64,000 nucleotides of DNA from Penium margaritaceum (lineage: Eukaryota > Streptophyta > Zygnematophyceae > Desmidiales > Peniaceae). The notes beneath the pieces are model-generated. The model was not told the origin of the DNA. It was given only the letters and a program-made list of their open reading frames with translations, and ran no database searches. Where the stretch lies: the NCBI GenBank assembly GCA_023375785.1, contig SZWC01001599.1:169047-233046 (forward strand), in the 5' to 3' direction. This document shows positions 45,323 through 55,858 of the stretch, one piece after another. Made by a program: the position numbers and the translations under genes. Within the stretch, counting starts at the first letter, position 1. Every line of letters starts with the position of its first letter.

Positions 45323-45962
45323 TGTGAGTCATCCCCGTCAGCTTATACAGCTTACTATGACCACTTGGCTGTGTCCATGCTCGTCCACATCCCTGATGTG
45401 GACCCAGTTGCTGCCAGAGCAGCAACGGGTGGTGAATCCACCCACCAGCAGCTGCCATATAGCTGCCACGACGTCCAGGGTGCTTGCTGGGGTGCTCTGC
45501 AATTTTTGTGCACACGCTAGAGTTTTCTCGGTGGACTTGCTCTTGAGCCTGATTTTCATGCTTTGCATTGTCTGTTCACTGACTGATGCCGGAATTGTGT
45601 GTGTAATCAATCGTGGTGTTCCTACATCTGTAGGTTCAGAAAGTGTTGGTTTGAGTACCTGTGCGTAGATTTACGACCAAAGCAATGGTTTTGGGATGCT
45701 TTTAGGACAAACTGACACTATCGCGTGCGTCACCCGCCGTACGCCGCGGCAGCTATACATGCTATGTACTTTGCAGTTGTCATTCCTCTCTGTAGTACTC
45801 AGCTATGGGAGCTTATGAGACTTTGCGCATCTCCCTAGCCTGACCCTTTTTGTTTTTATTGCACCTGCTTGCTTCCTAGTGGGCCGGCTGACTGGACACT
45901 GTCACCACGTCAACACTAGCAAGGTTAGGAAGCTTCCCAGTAACTTCTCATGGTATTAGAGC
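45323..45962 (+). repeat. Putative copia F 5' LTR and primer-binding site
   Basis: TGGTATTAGAGC at 45951-45962 follows CTTCTCA, as expected for a PBS directly after an LTR ending in CA; it differs from the plant initiator-Met site at one base. The LTR start at TGTGAGTCATCCCC (45323) is a guess from where gypsy E's LTR stops. No second copy was found to prove the borders. Confidence 0.5.
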
Positions 45963-46540
45963 AGCAAGAACTCTCTCGCTGAGTTGCGCCGCAGAGGCGC
46001 AACACTAGCAGCAGCAGTGAGAGTCACCGCCGCCACCGTATACTGGGACTTGTCGCAGCCGACATTAGCAGCAGAGGCGTCACTAGGCAATCTCCACGAC
46101 CGTAGCTAGAGGAGCTATGACAGTGAAGAGCTCCAAGAGCCATGCCATGCGCAGCAGCAGCACCAGGTGGCAGCAGAAGTGGTGTCTTGCCACCAACTTG
46201 TACATAAAAACAAAGAAAAGGAGAAGCAACTCGTTGCAGTGGTGCTGGCTGGGAGCAGTGGCAGCGCGCAGCACCGACTGTGAGCAGTGGCAGCACGCAA
46301 CTGCAACAACAACTAGTAGCAGTGGCAGCATCAGCAGCTGGGAGCAGCAGCAGCAGCAGCTGCAGTAATGGCGGCGGTGGCAGCAGCAGCACACCCACCG
46401 TAGAAGCAGGAACGGGCTTGCGCGGCGGCAGTGCTGTGTGTGGGTGCTGTTGCGCAACACTGCTATGTACCTTCGCAGAACGTGCACGACACTATGCAAT
46501 AGCTACGCAGGCATGCGTAGCCCTTGCGTGGCCGTGAGTT
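45963..46540. repeat. AGC/CAG-rich leader of copia F
   Basis: Dense imperfect AGC, GCAGCAG and GGCGGC triplets, strongest at 46010-46060 and 46290-46400. It gives low-complexity frames (poly-Leu, poly-Gln, poly-Ser) in all readings, none a convincing gene. The leader after the PBS of element G (62950 on) has a similar character. Confidence 0.75.
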
Positions 46541-46729
46541 GCGGGTGACGCGGCCACCCCCACCTGTCATAGGGAGTTTGCGTCATTCAACAAAAAAAAA
46601 TGCTGACATAAAACATGCCTTCATAAGAATTTCCAGCGTTTTTTTGCTGGAGTCAAAGTCACTGATGTCATCATTGGCTGTGTTGGCGTCAGCAATTTTG
46701 GGGTCAAAATTCTTTTTTCTTAACGTCTC

Positions 46730-48246
46730 AACTCCATGAGAAACAATGTTGGTTTCTTGTTTGGAGTACCTTTGACATTTGGCCCCATACTGAGCACTTC
46801 GATGGTGCCAGTACGTGACAAAGGCAAAGGGTTAGGAGACCCCTCCTCGTCCTCCTCGATGGGCATCATGAGTCCATGGTCGCAGTCACTCACGATCGAC
46901 AAAACCTTGTCGTACGTAGGATGAGATGCGCTAGCAATAGTAGCGGCAGAGCAAGGAGTTGTAGGAGATAACGGAGCTACTACGGGTTTGTTTGGGGGCC
47001 TCACAACAGCCACCAGGAGGATCTACTAGAGTTGCATCATCTCTTCAGCAGTCTACATCCTACACAGCACCACGGCCTCAGCACCCCTCATCACAGGTTG
47101 ACACCTGGGACGAGGAGGAGATAGAGGATGATACACAAAAAGGGTAAGATTTGTGTCCTCGAGGAGCGCATTCGCAAGCTACTTTCAGGATCACAGCCTC
47201 GTACCCCGCTACCTTCTCGACGTCAGGATCAGGCACGTCGTTCAGCGGCATTCACTTTTGGTAGTGTTCCTCTCACTGGTAGTCTCCCTATACCCCACCC
47301 ACCATCTCCCGAGCATGAGGCCGCCCTCCCTACAGAGCGGCGACCGAAGGACTTTGAGACATCTCCACCCTGTCATGATAGTTGGGGTACCTTGTTTCTG
47401 GTGCGGGCCAATTCTGTGGGCGTCTTGCCTTACTATCACAGCCAGTATCAGACTTGTGACGCTCACAAGGTTGAGACAGTAGCAAGAGCGATGAGCCGTC
47501 TTCTCTATGCCATGCTGGAGACTGTGGCTGATGCGGGAGACTGTGGCTGATGCGGGAGACTGTGGCTGACTTTCGTTCCTTTCAGGGTAAGACCGGGACT
47601 CGGACTGCAGCAGATCTGCGTCAGGATTAGGAGTTGGCCCTGACACTTTTCACTGTGGAGACCCATGCCACAAGGGCGGCCCGACTATGTGAGTTTACTC
47701 CCTCCGTGAGAGTCCCATGGAGATTGTAGCTCACTAGTGGAGGCGCGTAATGCGCCTTTACACAGGCCTTGGGACAGGTGGTGGGACACAATTGTGGGGA
47801 CTCGACACCATCATGATGGGGGTGCACTTGGACCACGTGAAGTTCTGTACGGGCTTTGACGGTGTAGCTCTCTTTGAGTTGTCAAAGTCACTACAGCTGG
47901 TTCCTTGGGCATGTCGCTACTTCCTCTAGGCCACATCGGCTCATAAGGCTGTCATCGCCAATCAGCGGAGTCCACTTGTTGCAACAGTGATTTCAACCCC
48001 TCCTACACCTCCGTCCCAGCACCAGTCCCACCTGCACCGCTTCCTCCTCCTCATCTCTCTACCTCAATCAGCTACACTTAGGGCATTGCAATAGCCATAC
48101 AGGAAAAGAAGCGATGCGACAAGGGAAAGCAGCAGCAGAAGCAGTAGCCAGCCCATAGTAGGAGTGGATTTTCTTTCCACTGCTACAACTGTGGAAGTGC
48201 TCTCCACTACACGGAGTGTGAGGAGCCCCTTGACTGGACTCGGATC
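46730..48246 (+). pseudogene. Copia F gag region with knuckle
   Basis: Decayed Gag. The visible parts are an acidic block DTWDEEEIEDDTQKG (about 47100), the frame 47128-47550 (RRPKDFETSPPCHDSWG), and a zinc-knuckle-like FHCYNCGSALHYTECEEP near 48175-48230. A 19-bp unit repeats about 2.8 times at 47518-47570. It is identified mainly by position and the knuckle. Confidence 0.55.
47518..47570. repeat. Short tandem repeat in copia F gag
   Basis: The 19-bp unit GAGACTGTGGCTGATGCGG occurs twice and then partly a third time. Confidence 0.85.
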
Positions 48247-49497
48247 ATGCGCGACCTTCAGGCAATACATGCATTGCAAGTATTCTCGTGTGACACAAGG
48301 ATAGGGCGCACCATGACCATGACTGAAGCACACACATCCGTTTCACCAGGCTGTAGCGGTGATATGGACCCTTTGGATTGCACGATTGAAAAACTTTGTC
48401 AGCTGCTGGCCCTTCGTACTCAGGGAGGTGCGAGTGTGTTGTCTAAGCCAAGTGGTCCCAAGACAGCTTGTCTTACTACATCTCTTGCTCGTGATGATGC
48501 TTGTGGTGGAGGTCAGTTGGCTTGCGATGAGTATGGACATGACAGTACCGGCTGGCTTGACGAGTCACACATTCGTGCTCCTCGTTGTTGTCCGGAGTGT
48601 TCTGCTGAGCATCTGGCAGAGTCAGAGTTTTTTTTTCATGTTGCTCAGTGTGGACGACTGTTTGTGAGCCGAGTGGCACCTAGATCATTATCTTGGGTGC
48701 CATCCATAACGTGTCGTTGTAATGACTTTGTTGTGCTGGGTCCCATTATGTATGTTCGGGCCGTTCGCACAGGGTCTAGTCAGTCGTTGCCTGTTGAGGG
48801 AGTTGGGGTTGTGCGGTTTGATGGTCCGTCTGACCCGATGTACATTTCTGATGTGCTCTTTGTCCTTTCTCTTGAGCTGATCGTGCTCTATCTTTGTGCT
48901 TGCACCAGGATGGGTCTCACTATTGAGCACTCTGTTGACTCAACCTCAGTGATTTCTCTTGACACACGTGCCATCGAGCTCCCTGCCTCTGCTGTTGATG
49001 ACCTCTATCATGTGTCTCGTTGCATTCCCTCTATTTATTCTCCCACCCTCTCTTCTAAACATGTGTTTGTCATTGTTGTTCTGTCCCCTAAGCACCAACA
49101 CTTGTTACATCGTTGCCTCTATCATGTGAGCTTGGACACTGTGTCCAAGCTCATTCGAACTCAGCCAGCCCTCAGTCTTAACGCTGCGTCCTTTGAGAAG
49201 CAACCCAAGAACGATTGCAAATTTTGCGCCCAATGTAAGATGGATCACCTCTCTTACCCTCACTCCTCCTCATGGGCACTGCACCCACTACAGTTGGTCC
49301 ACTCGGACCTTCTCTTTCCTCTACCAGACGACTCCCTCTCTGATCGGGGACGATATGTTGTCACCCTGACCAATAGCTTCACCCAGATGCGGTGGGTCTA
49401 CAGCCTACGTCATAAGAGCAATGCCGTGCAGGTGGTCCGCCTGTGGCTTGTGATGGCTGAGCGCCAGTCTCGTCACACCCTACACACGTTCCTCTAG
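48247..49497 (+). pseudogene. Copia F protease to integrase stretch (416 codons)
   Basis: Long open stretch. The protease-like part lies at about residues 120-230 (HVAQCGRLFVSRVAPRSLSW, PSDPMYISDVLFVLSLELIV). The GAG-pre-integrase is at about residues 275-345 (SPKHQHLLHRCLYHVSLDTV, then CKFCAQCKMDHLS), and the integrase start follows (LQLVHSDLLFPLPDDS, RYVVTLTNSFTQMRWVYSLR). The family resembles plant copia elements more distant from copia-1 to -4. Confidence 0.75.
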
Positions 49498-49859
49498 GAT
49501 CGTGGTGGCAAATTCTTAGGTGAGATGGATGCCTACTTTGTTGAGCATAGTATCTTTTACCAACTCTCCTTCCCTACTACACCACAGAAGAGTAACGTGT
49601 CTAAGCGTTGGAAGTGGACCATGGAGGATGCGGTTTGCGCTATGCAGTCGGAGTGTAGTCTTCTAGAGTCCTTTGCCTTTGAGGGATTCTCCCACATGAT
49701 GTGGGTTGAGAACCGCTTGCGGCATGGTCCGCTTCCTCACCATGTCACGCCGTACCAGCTGTGGTCCTTTCATCATGCTCATCTCCATCTTGCCCGCGTT
49801 TGGAGGTCCCTCGCCTACATCTGGTACACCGAGGGCTAGAAGGGGTCCAAGGTCTCACT
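49498..49859 (+). pseudogene. Copia F integrase, second part
   Basis: Continues the integrase with DRGGKFLGEMDAYFVEHSI, a PQ(K/N)-type block and WVENRLRHGPLPHHVTPYQL, then VWRSLAYIWYTEG, the VFGC-like region that normally precedes the integrase tail. Copia-4 is inserted at 49860. The 5-mer before it is TCACT; its partner is hidden by the gap. Confidence 0.72.
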
Positions 49860-50513
49860 TGTTAGCTACTGAGCTAACCACCTCCGGCAGTGAAGCCGCA
49901 AAACCAAAAAAGCTCACAAAGGTTTTTACACCTTCTTCCTTTGCAGGTATGTGTCGTGCACCCCAAACTTAATCAGGCATACACTTCACCTTCAAGAGTA
50001 CTAACGCCTTAGCATTACATCTCAAGAAGAGCTCAAGTTGTCAACATGTAAGAGAGCGTCGAGCAAGGGTTAATTGATCAGCATGCAAGACAAGTCCTTT
50101 TATAGCTGTCTGTCCAGCCCTAGAACTCAAAAGCACATTCCTAAGAACTGGCTTGACCCCGCCACATCACCAAGAGACTTGCGGTGTGGGCTTGACACAT
50201 AAGCATCCTTGTGCCAAGGTGACTGATCAGCCGTGTTGCTTCCCAGAAGCAGTGGACTTTCTTTCTTGGAAGCTTCTAAAACAACCAAGATGTGCATGGA
50301 ACCAGGATCGAGCTCATGACCTCTCACTTGGCCAAATCAACAAATTGGCCAAGTTAACCACTCACCTACATGGTGTAATCACAGGTCATATCTCACATGA
50401 GACAGAGCATAGTTGAGTCACCCTACAACAAATCCAGGGGTCATACCTCCACAAGGGGCAGAGCATTCCTGATCCGTCGTACAAGACTGAACAAGGGGCA
50501 AACATATTCAACA
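49860..50513 (-). repeat. Copia-4 3' LTR
   Basis: 654 bp. On the plus strand it starts TGTTAGCTACTGAGC and ends TATTCAACA, and the minus-strand purine tract (GCAAGGGAGAGATT in the element's sense) abuts it at 50514-50527. Confidence 0.9.
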
Positions 50514-50548
50514 AATCTCTCCCTTGCACCTCGCGTCAGTTTCCATCA

Positions 50549-51073
50549 TCATTCTTCATCACTTGCGTTGACCATGCCAATACCTTGCCTGCCCGCCTGG
50601 TGGAGATCCTTGTCCAATGGCTTTGTAAGCATGTCAGCCCGGTTCAGCTTGGTGCCGACATACTCCAGCTCCACTGTTTGCTTGTAGACCAAGTCCTGTG
50701 CATAGTGGTAGCGGATCTCGATGTGCTTTGTGCGCCTGGACAGAACTGGGTTCTTGGACATGTCAATCGCGCTCGTGCTGTCAATCTTGATGATTGTTGC
50801 CGTTGCCTGTGGTGCCTTCATCTCAGAGAGCAAGCTGCGAAGCCACTGCACCTCTTTACACACCTCAACTAATGCAATGTACTCAGCTTCAGCAGTTGAC
50901 AGAGAGACACACTCCTTCTTGCGACTCGTCCAACTGACAGTACCTCCATTTAGCATACACACAAAGCTGGAGGTGGATTTTCTGTCGGCGATATTGCCTC
51001 CCCAGTCAGCGTCGGTGTAGCACATGAGACGGAGTGACGCGGATCCAGCGATGCCTCCAAATTGGAGTTCCAC
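50549..51073 (-). pseudogene. Copia-4 RNase H
   Basis: 174-codon stretch: LRLMCYTDADWGGNIADRKS, VSLSTAEAEYIALVEVCKEV, KNPVLSRRTKHIEIRYHYAQ and LNRADMLTKPLDKDLHQ. This is a typical copia RNase H C-terminus and tail, in which the ADIFTK-like motif (here ADMLTK) closes the polyprotein. Confidence 0.9.
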
Positions 51074-51076
51074 GTG

Positions 51077-52408
51077 TCACGTCCCCTTAAGGTAGGGCAT
51101 GATGCGCTTCACAGCCTGCCAGTGTAGTGGACCAGGATTGGCCACAAACCGGCTCACCTGCTCAACAGCATGGGCTATATCTGGCCGGGTGGCGACCATG
51201 ACATACATCAGACTGCCTACTGCAGACTGATATGGGATGCCCAGCATGTCAGCGGATGGGGACATGGAGGTGGAGAGCTTGCACTCTGAGCTCATGGGTG
51301 TGCTGGCAGGCTTGCAATCTGCCATGTCGTATCGTTTGAGGATGGAGTCGATGTACTTTGTCAGGTTCAGGCTGATGGTACCTGCGGCTCTGTCACGCTT
51401 GATGGCAATGCCAAGGTAGAAGTTAAGAGGACCCATGTCCTTCATCTTGAACCTGCTACTCAGCTGCCCCTTGAGATCGTCTAGCAGCTGCGTTGAAGAA
51501 GAGCACAGAAGCAGGTCATCGACGTACAAGGCGACCAACATAGTCCCTTTGTCGCTCTCATGCACGTACATNCTAGGGTCGTTGTCGCAGTGCATGAAGG
51601 ACTCCTTGGCCATGAATGTATCCATCTCTTGGTACCAAAGTCTTGGCGCTTGTTTTAGCCCATAGAGCGCCTTCACCAGCCTACACACCTTGCCCTCGGG
51701 CGTATCAACCCCCTCTGGAACCTCCATCAGCACCTCCTTGTCAAGTTTGCCATAAAGGAAGGCTGTCTTGACATCCATCTGGTGGACCTCCATGTTCTTG
51801 GCAGCAGCAATGGCGAGCATTGACCGGATGGAGGCAAACGTCACAACGGGAGCAAAGGTCTCATCGTACTCTACGCCAGGCCGTTAAGAGAACCCCTTTG
51901 CTACAACCCGTGCCTTGTACTTGTCTATCTTACCATCCCGTTTCCTTTTTACTTTCAGCACCCACTTGGAACCCACAACATGAGCGCCGGCAGGTCTGTC
52001 CACCAGTACCCATGTCCCATTCTCCTCGATAGAGCTGAGTTCACTGCGAATTGCTTCATCCCACTCAGCTTTGTCAGGCCGTGCGAGTGCCTCTGCGACA
52101 GACGTTGGCTCCTCTTGAACCATGAACGAATAGTTGAAGCCTGTCCATTCACCCCTATCTGCATCATAATGCTGCTGAGGAACTTTCAGACGTGAACTGC
52201 TCCTTGGACCTGCTTCCTGTTGCTGTTGATGTAGAGGCTGGAGGTTTGTTTTGTCGTCGATGGGGGGGGGGGGTATCCTCCTCATGGTCTGGAGGATCAG
52301 ATACGTCGAACTCGGAGGCTGACTCCTCCGAGTCATCTTCATTAGCTTCTCTCCTTGTTGTAGTACCCAGCCCATGCCATTGTGCTGGTGCTTCGTCTTC
52401 CTCCTCAA
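51077..52408 (-). pseudogene. Copia-4 reverse transcriptase
   Basis: Two minus-strand stretches, 52408-51884 and 51844-51077. Seen are EEPTSVAEALARPDKAEWDE, VVGSKWVLKVKRKRDGKIDK, ARVVAKGFS, MDVKTAFLYGKLDKEVLMEV, LYGLKQAPRLWYQEMDTFMA and the catalytic block VALYVDDLLLCSSSTQLLDD (about 51500-51555). One ambiguous base (N) lies at 51572. Good preservation. Confidence 0.9.
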
Positions 52409-54797
52409 GAAGAGTGAGCCACTCTCCCTGTTTCGGAGTATTCACAAGTTCAAGAAGCTCTCCCTTACTCACTGAATGTTTGTGGAAATCCACGTCTTTG
52501 CTGCGGATGACCTTCTTAGCTCCTAGGTCCCACATTCTATAAGCTCTGTGGACGGTGTCATAGCCGATGAAAATACACTTTTGTGCTCTTGCATCGAGCT
52601 TTCCAGGACCCTCACCCGCGTGGACCTTGGCAAAGCCGGTGCAACCAAACACCTTGAGATGGGAGGCGTCCGGCTTCCTGCCCGACCATGCTTCTTGAGG
52701 TGTCTTCAGCTGCGGTGTCTGCTTCTTCTTGCCTCTCCTTTGCAGAGCTGCTGCAGGTGTGAGGTTCACAAGATACGTAGCCGTGCGTGCTGCTTCAGCC
52801 CAGAACCTAGGAGGCAGGTTGGCGTCAAAGAGCATGCACCTTGTCATGCCAAGGAGGGTCTGATTCATCCTCTCTGCTACGCCGTTGCTTTGAGGTGAGT
52901 AGGGAGTAGTTTTCTGGTGTTCAATGCCCTGTGTCTTGAGCCAGTCCCTGCAAGCTTCGAACTCTCCCCCATTGTCCGTCCTGAATGCCTTCACCTTCTT
53001 TCCACTCTGTCGCTCAACCATAGGGACAAAGGCCTGCAGATTCTCCTTCACCTCACTTTTCTTTTTGAAAAAGTATATCCAGACCTTCCGGTTGTTGTCG
53101 TCGATGCATGTGAGGAAATATCTCCTGCCTCCGTTGGACGGTATGCGAAAGGGACCACACACGTGAGAGTGGATGAGGTCAAGGGGTGCGAGAGCACGCG
53201 TACCATTACGCTTGAAAGGTTTCTTCTTGGCCTTGCCTTGAAAGCATGGCTCACACAAGATCCCAGCTCCCTCCGCCTCATCACCTAGCTCCATCCCACG
53301 CACTAGCTCCTGCTTATCCATGAGTACCAATGTGCGATGAGCCACGTGCCCAAAGCGCCTGTGCCACAGGTTCTCCGACGATGTGCACTGACTAGAATGA
53401 ACAGCCTCGGTGGCTGCATTTGCTTCTGGTTTTGTTGCCAAATCTTCCGGTGCCACTGCTTCCGCTGCCCCCACATGTCCTTCGTCATCAGAGTCTGCAT
53501 CGTTGCTCTCCCCATCATCACTCCCGGCCAAAGATTCAGCCGTTGATGTTGTCTTGGTTTGCAAGACGTAGAGTCCATCAATGCGAGGGTCCTGTGCAAC
53601 AACCTTCCTGGCAGGGTAGGAAATACCGATGTCCTTGGTAGGGACTATCACTGCTTCCTTCTCTGTAAAAACAACTGTCATGCCATGGTCAGTTATCTTA
53701 GAGACAGAGAGCAGGTTGGCTGTGAAGGAGGGCAAGTAGACTACCCCCTCTAGCTTGAGGTCGGAGTCCGCACCGTTGACACCCACTGTGACCAGCTTGT
53801 CACTAATCCCCTCAGCTGCCTCAACCTTGCCGTTGGCGACTCTGAAGTTTTTGTTGCATGGAGCAAGAGAGATGAAGTCTCTCTTCTCGTAGGTGGTGTG
53901 CTCGTTTGTACCCGAGTCAAGGCCGTAAGCTCTTGGCCTGAGTATCGCCCTCCCTTTGTTGGAGGCACACTCGGCCATCAACCTTGTGGGATCCTTCCCA
54001 CCATGTCCCCCCCGCCATTCATCCTCGTCTCCTCCCTCCTTCTTGGGTGCCCGGCACTCCCGAGCCCAGTGTCCAGCCTTACCACAGTTATGGCAGTTTC
54101 CTTGATGCTTTGGACCCCTTCCACCAGTGCCGTTGTTTCCCTTGTATCCAGAGGAGGAGGTATTACGAAAGGCACCGCTGCTTTGTGAGGCAAAGGCAGC
54201 CATGTTTGCTTCACTACTGCTGTGACGCATGGCTTCATTCCGCACATACTCCGAGACGGTGGTGTAGGATACTTGCTCTTTGGTCCATCCTCCAATCACT
54301 GTGATCATGGGACCCCAGCTCTCCGGCAGCGTCATCAGAAAAATCATGGCCTGCATATCGGATTTCAGGTCCCACCCCATGACGTTGGCTTGTTGCAAGA
54401 GAGTCTCAAACTTCTGCATAAAGGCGGAGACATCCTCCCCTTCACCAAGCCTCATACTAATGAGGTTTTGCAGAATGAAGAGACGGTTGGCAAGTGAGGA
54501 GGACTGAAACACCTTGCTCAGTTTGGCGTATGTCGCGGCTGCCACTGTACAACCGCTGATGTGTGAGAGGACTGAGGGTTGTATGGAGGACACGAGAACG
54601 GCAAGAGCCTTCTTGTTGAGCTTGACCCATGCCACAAGGTCAGCACCCTCCTCCTTTGGTGCTGGGATAGTTCCGTCAAGATATCCTAGCAAGTCTCTAT
54701 AATCCATGATGATCTCAAACTGCCACTTCCAGAGCGCAAACCCCTCTCCATCAAACTTGAGGATGGGAGAATGATTCCCTGGTTGCCATCCCCACAC
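52164..54797 (-). CDS. Copia-4 Gag-protease-integrase polyprotein part, 877 codons
   Basis: One long open frame. Residues 1-200 are the copia Gag core. The zinc knuckle uses C235, C238, H243 and C248. The protease motif DSG is at 294-296, followed by a LLSVSKITD block near 362-370. The pre-integrase has LWHRRFGH (477-484) and CEPC (515-518). The integrase core has TDNGGEF (607-613, D608) and NGVAER (638-643, E642), and its tail IFIGYDTVHRAYRMWD is near 742-757. The last 80 residues are an acidic, Ser/Pro-rich linker towards RT. The start at 54797 is the first Met of the frame. Confidence 0.9.
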   Translation of the reverse strand: MWGWQPGNHSPILKFDGEGFALWKWQFEIIMDYRDLLGYLDGTIPAPKEEGADLVAWVKLNKKALAVLVSSIQPSVLSHISGCTVAAATYAKLSKVFQSSSLANRLFILQNLISMRLGEGEDVSAFMQKFETLLQQANVMGWDLKSDMQAMIFLMTLPESWGPMITVIGGWTKEQVSYTTVSEYVRNEAMRHSSSEANMAAFASQSSGAFRNTSSSGYKGNNGTGGRGPKHQGNCHNCGKAGHWARECRAPKKEGGDEDEWRGGHGGKDPTRLMAECASNKGRAILRPRAYGLDSGTNEHTTYEKRDFISLAPCNKNFRVANGKVEAAEGISDKLVTVGVNGADSDLKLEGVVYLPSFTANLLSVSKITDHGMTVVFTEKEAVIVPTKDIGISYPARKVVAQDPRIDGLYVLQTKTTSTAESLAGSDDGESNDADSDDEGHVGAAEAVAPEDLATKPEANAATEAVHSSQCTSSENLWHRRFGHVAHRTLVLMDKQELVRGMELGDEAEGAGILCEPCFQGKAKKKPFKRNGTRALAPLDLIHSHVCGPFRIPSNGGRRYFLTCIDDNNRKVWIYFFKKKSEVKENLQAFVPMVERQSGKKVKAFRTDNGGEFEACRDWLKTQGIEHQKTTPYSPQSNGVAERMNQTLLGMTRCMLFDANLPPRFWAEAARTATYLVNLTPAAALQRRGKKKQTPQLKTPQEAWSGRKPDASHLKVFGCTGFAKVHAGEGPGKLDARAQKCIFIGYDTVHRAYRMWDLGAKKVIRSKDVDFHKHSVSKGELLELVNTPKQGEWLTLLEEEDEAPAQWHGLGTTTRREANEDDSEESASEFDVSDPPDHEEDTPPPHRRQNKPPASTSTATGSRSKEQFTSESSSAAL

Positions 54798-54910
54798 CTA
54801 CAACTGCTACAGCTGCTGCACCTGTTGCTGATGCCGATGCACCTGTGTTTGAGGCCGTTGTAGGCTGTTGGTGAGAAGAGGCAACTGCTGGCCCTCTTCA
54901 CTTTGGCTGG

Positions 54911-54970
54911 TGCAAGCAGATGTAGGCTGATGTAGGCTGATGTAGGCTGATGTAGGCTGATGTCAGCTCC
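54911..54970. repeat. 10-bp tandem repeat in copia-4 leader
   Basis: TGTAGGCTGA occurs four times in a row (54921-54960), with degenerate units on both sides. It lies between the PBS and the gag start. Confidence 0.9.
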
Positions 54971-55111
54971 CAAGGCAGAAAGGTGCAGATGTGTTGCATT
55001 CCCCTCTGGCTGATGATTGACCTACAAACAGAGAGGATGGGTGAGAGCGAAGGCGCTCTCACTGCTTGTGACTTTGGCGGTTGCGTGCGTGAAACTTCTC
55101 TAACCAGAGGA

Positions 55112-55377
55112 GTGGGCCCATAACCCTTTGTTAGCTACTGAGCTAACCACCTCCGGAAGAGAAGCCGCGAAACCAAAAAAGCTCACAAAGGTTTTTACAC
55201 CTTCTTCCTTTGCAGGTATGTGTCGTGCACCCCAAACTTAATCAGGCATACACTTCACCTTCAAGAGTACTAACGCCTTAGCATTACATCTCAAGAAGAG
55301 CTCAAGTCGTCAATACGCAAGAGAGCATCAAGCAAGGGTTAATTGATCAGCATGCAAGACAAGTCCTTTTATAGCTG
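55112..55377 (-). repeat. Copia-4 PBS (half-tRNA type) and visible part of 5' LTR
   Basis: GTGGGCCCATAACCC (55112-55126, plus strand) is the same 15-mer as in copia-2 and -3, two bases from the LTR start (TGTTAGCTACTGAGC at 55129). The LTR runs to 55377, where the assembly gap begins; about 400 bp of it are missing. Confidence 0.88.
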
Positions 55378-55831
55378 NNNNNNNNNNNNNNNNNNNNNNN
55401 NNNNNNNNNNNNNNNNNNNNNNNNNNNNNNNNNNNNNNNNNNNNNNNNNNNNNNNNNNNNNNNNNNNNNNNNNNNNNNNNNNNNNNNNNNNNNNNNNNNN
55501 NNNNNNNNNNNNNNNNNNNNNNNNNNNNNNNNNNNNNNNNNNNNNNNNNNNNNNNNNNNNNNNNNNNNNNNNNNNNNNNNNNNNNNNNNNNNNNNNNNNN
55601 NNNNNNNNNNNNNNNNNNNNNNNNNNNNNNNNNNNNNNNNNNNNNNNNNNNNNNNNNNNNNNNNNNNNNNNNNNNNNNNNNNNNNNNNNNNNNNNNNNNN
55701 NNNNNNNNNNNNNNNNNNNNNNNNNNNNNNNNNNNNNNNNNNNNNNNNNNNNNNNNNNNNNNNNNNNNNNNNNNNNNNNNNNNNNNNNNNNNNNNNNNNN
55801 NNNNNNNNNNNNNNNNNNNNNNNNNNNNNNN
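55378..55831. other. Assembly gap (454 N) followed by poly-G
   Basis: 454 consecutive N, then 12 G (55832-55843). The gap hides the outer part of copia-4's 5' LTR, any target duplicate, and the sequence before the hAT transposon. Confidence 0.98.
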
Positions 55832-55858
55832 GGGGGGGGGGGGTTGACGACAGGGTCC

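Larger units (their letters stand above)
49860..55377 (-). mobile_element. Copia-4: youngest Ty1/copia element, right end in the gap
   Basis: Minus-strand element: left (3') LTR 49860-50513, PPT 50514-50527, RNase H and RT 50549-52408, gag-protease-integrase frame 52164-54797, leader, PBS 55112-55126, right (5') LTR from 55129 into the gap. The coding part has only about three breaks, and the LTR parts that can be compared (about 248 bp) differ at about ten sites. It is related to the copia-2/3 group by Gag layout and PBS, but its LTRs are not alike. Confidence 0.92.

Noticed and set aside
46024-46398. Leu-rich minus-strand frame resembling a membrane protein
   Set aside because: It is the reverse reading of CAG/AGC repeats; poly-Leu frames appear in every such tract of the window (also 5036-5272 and 63177-63381).
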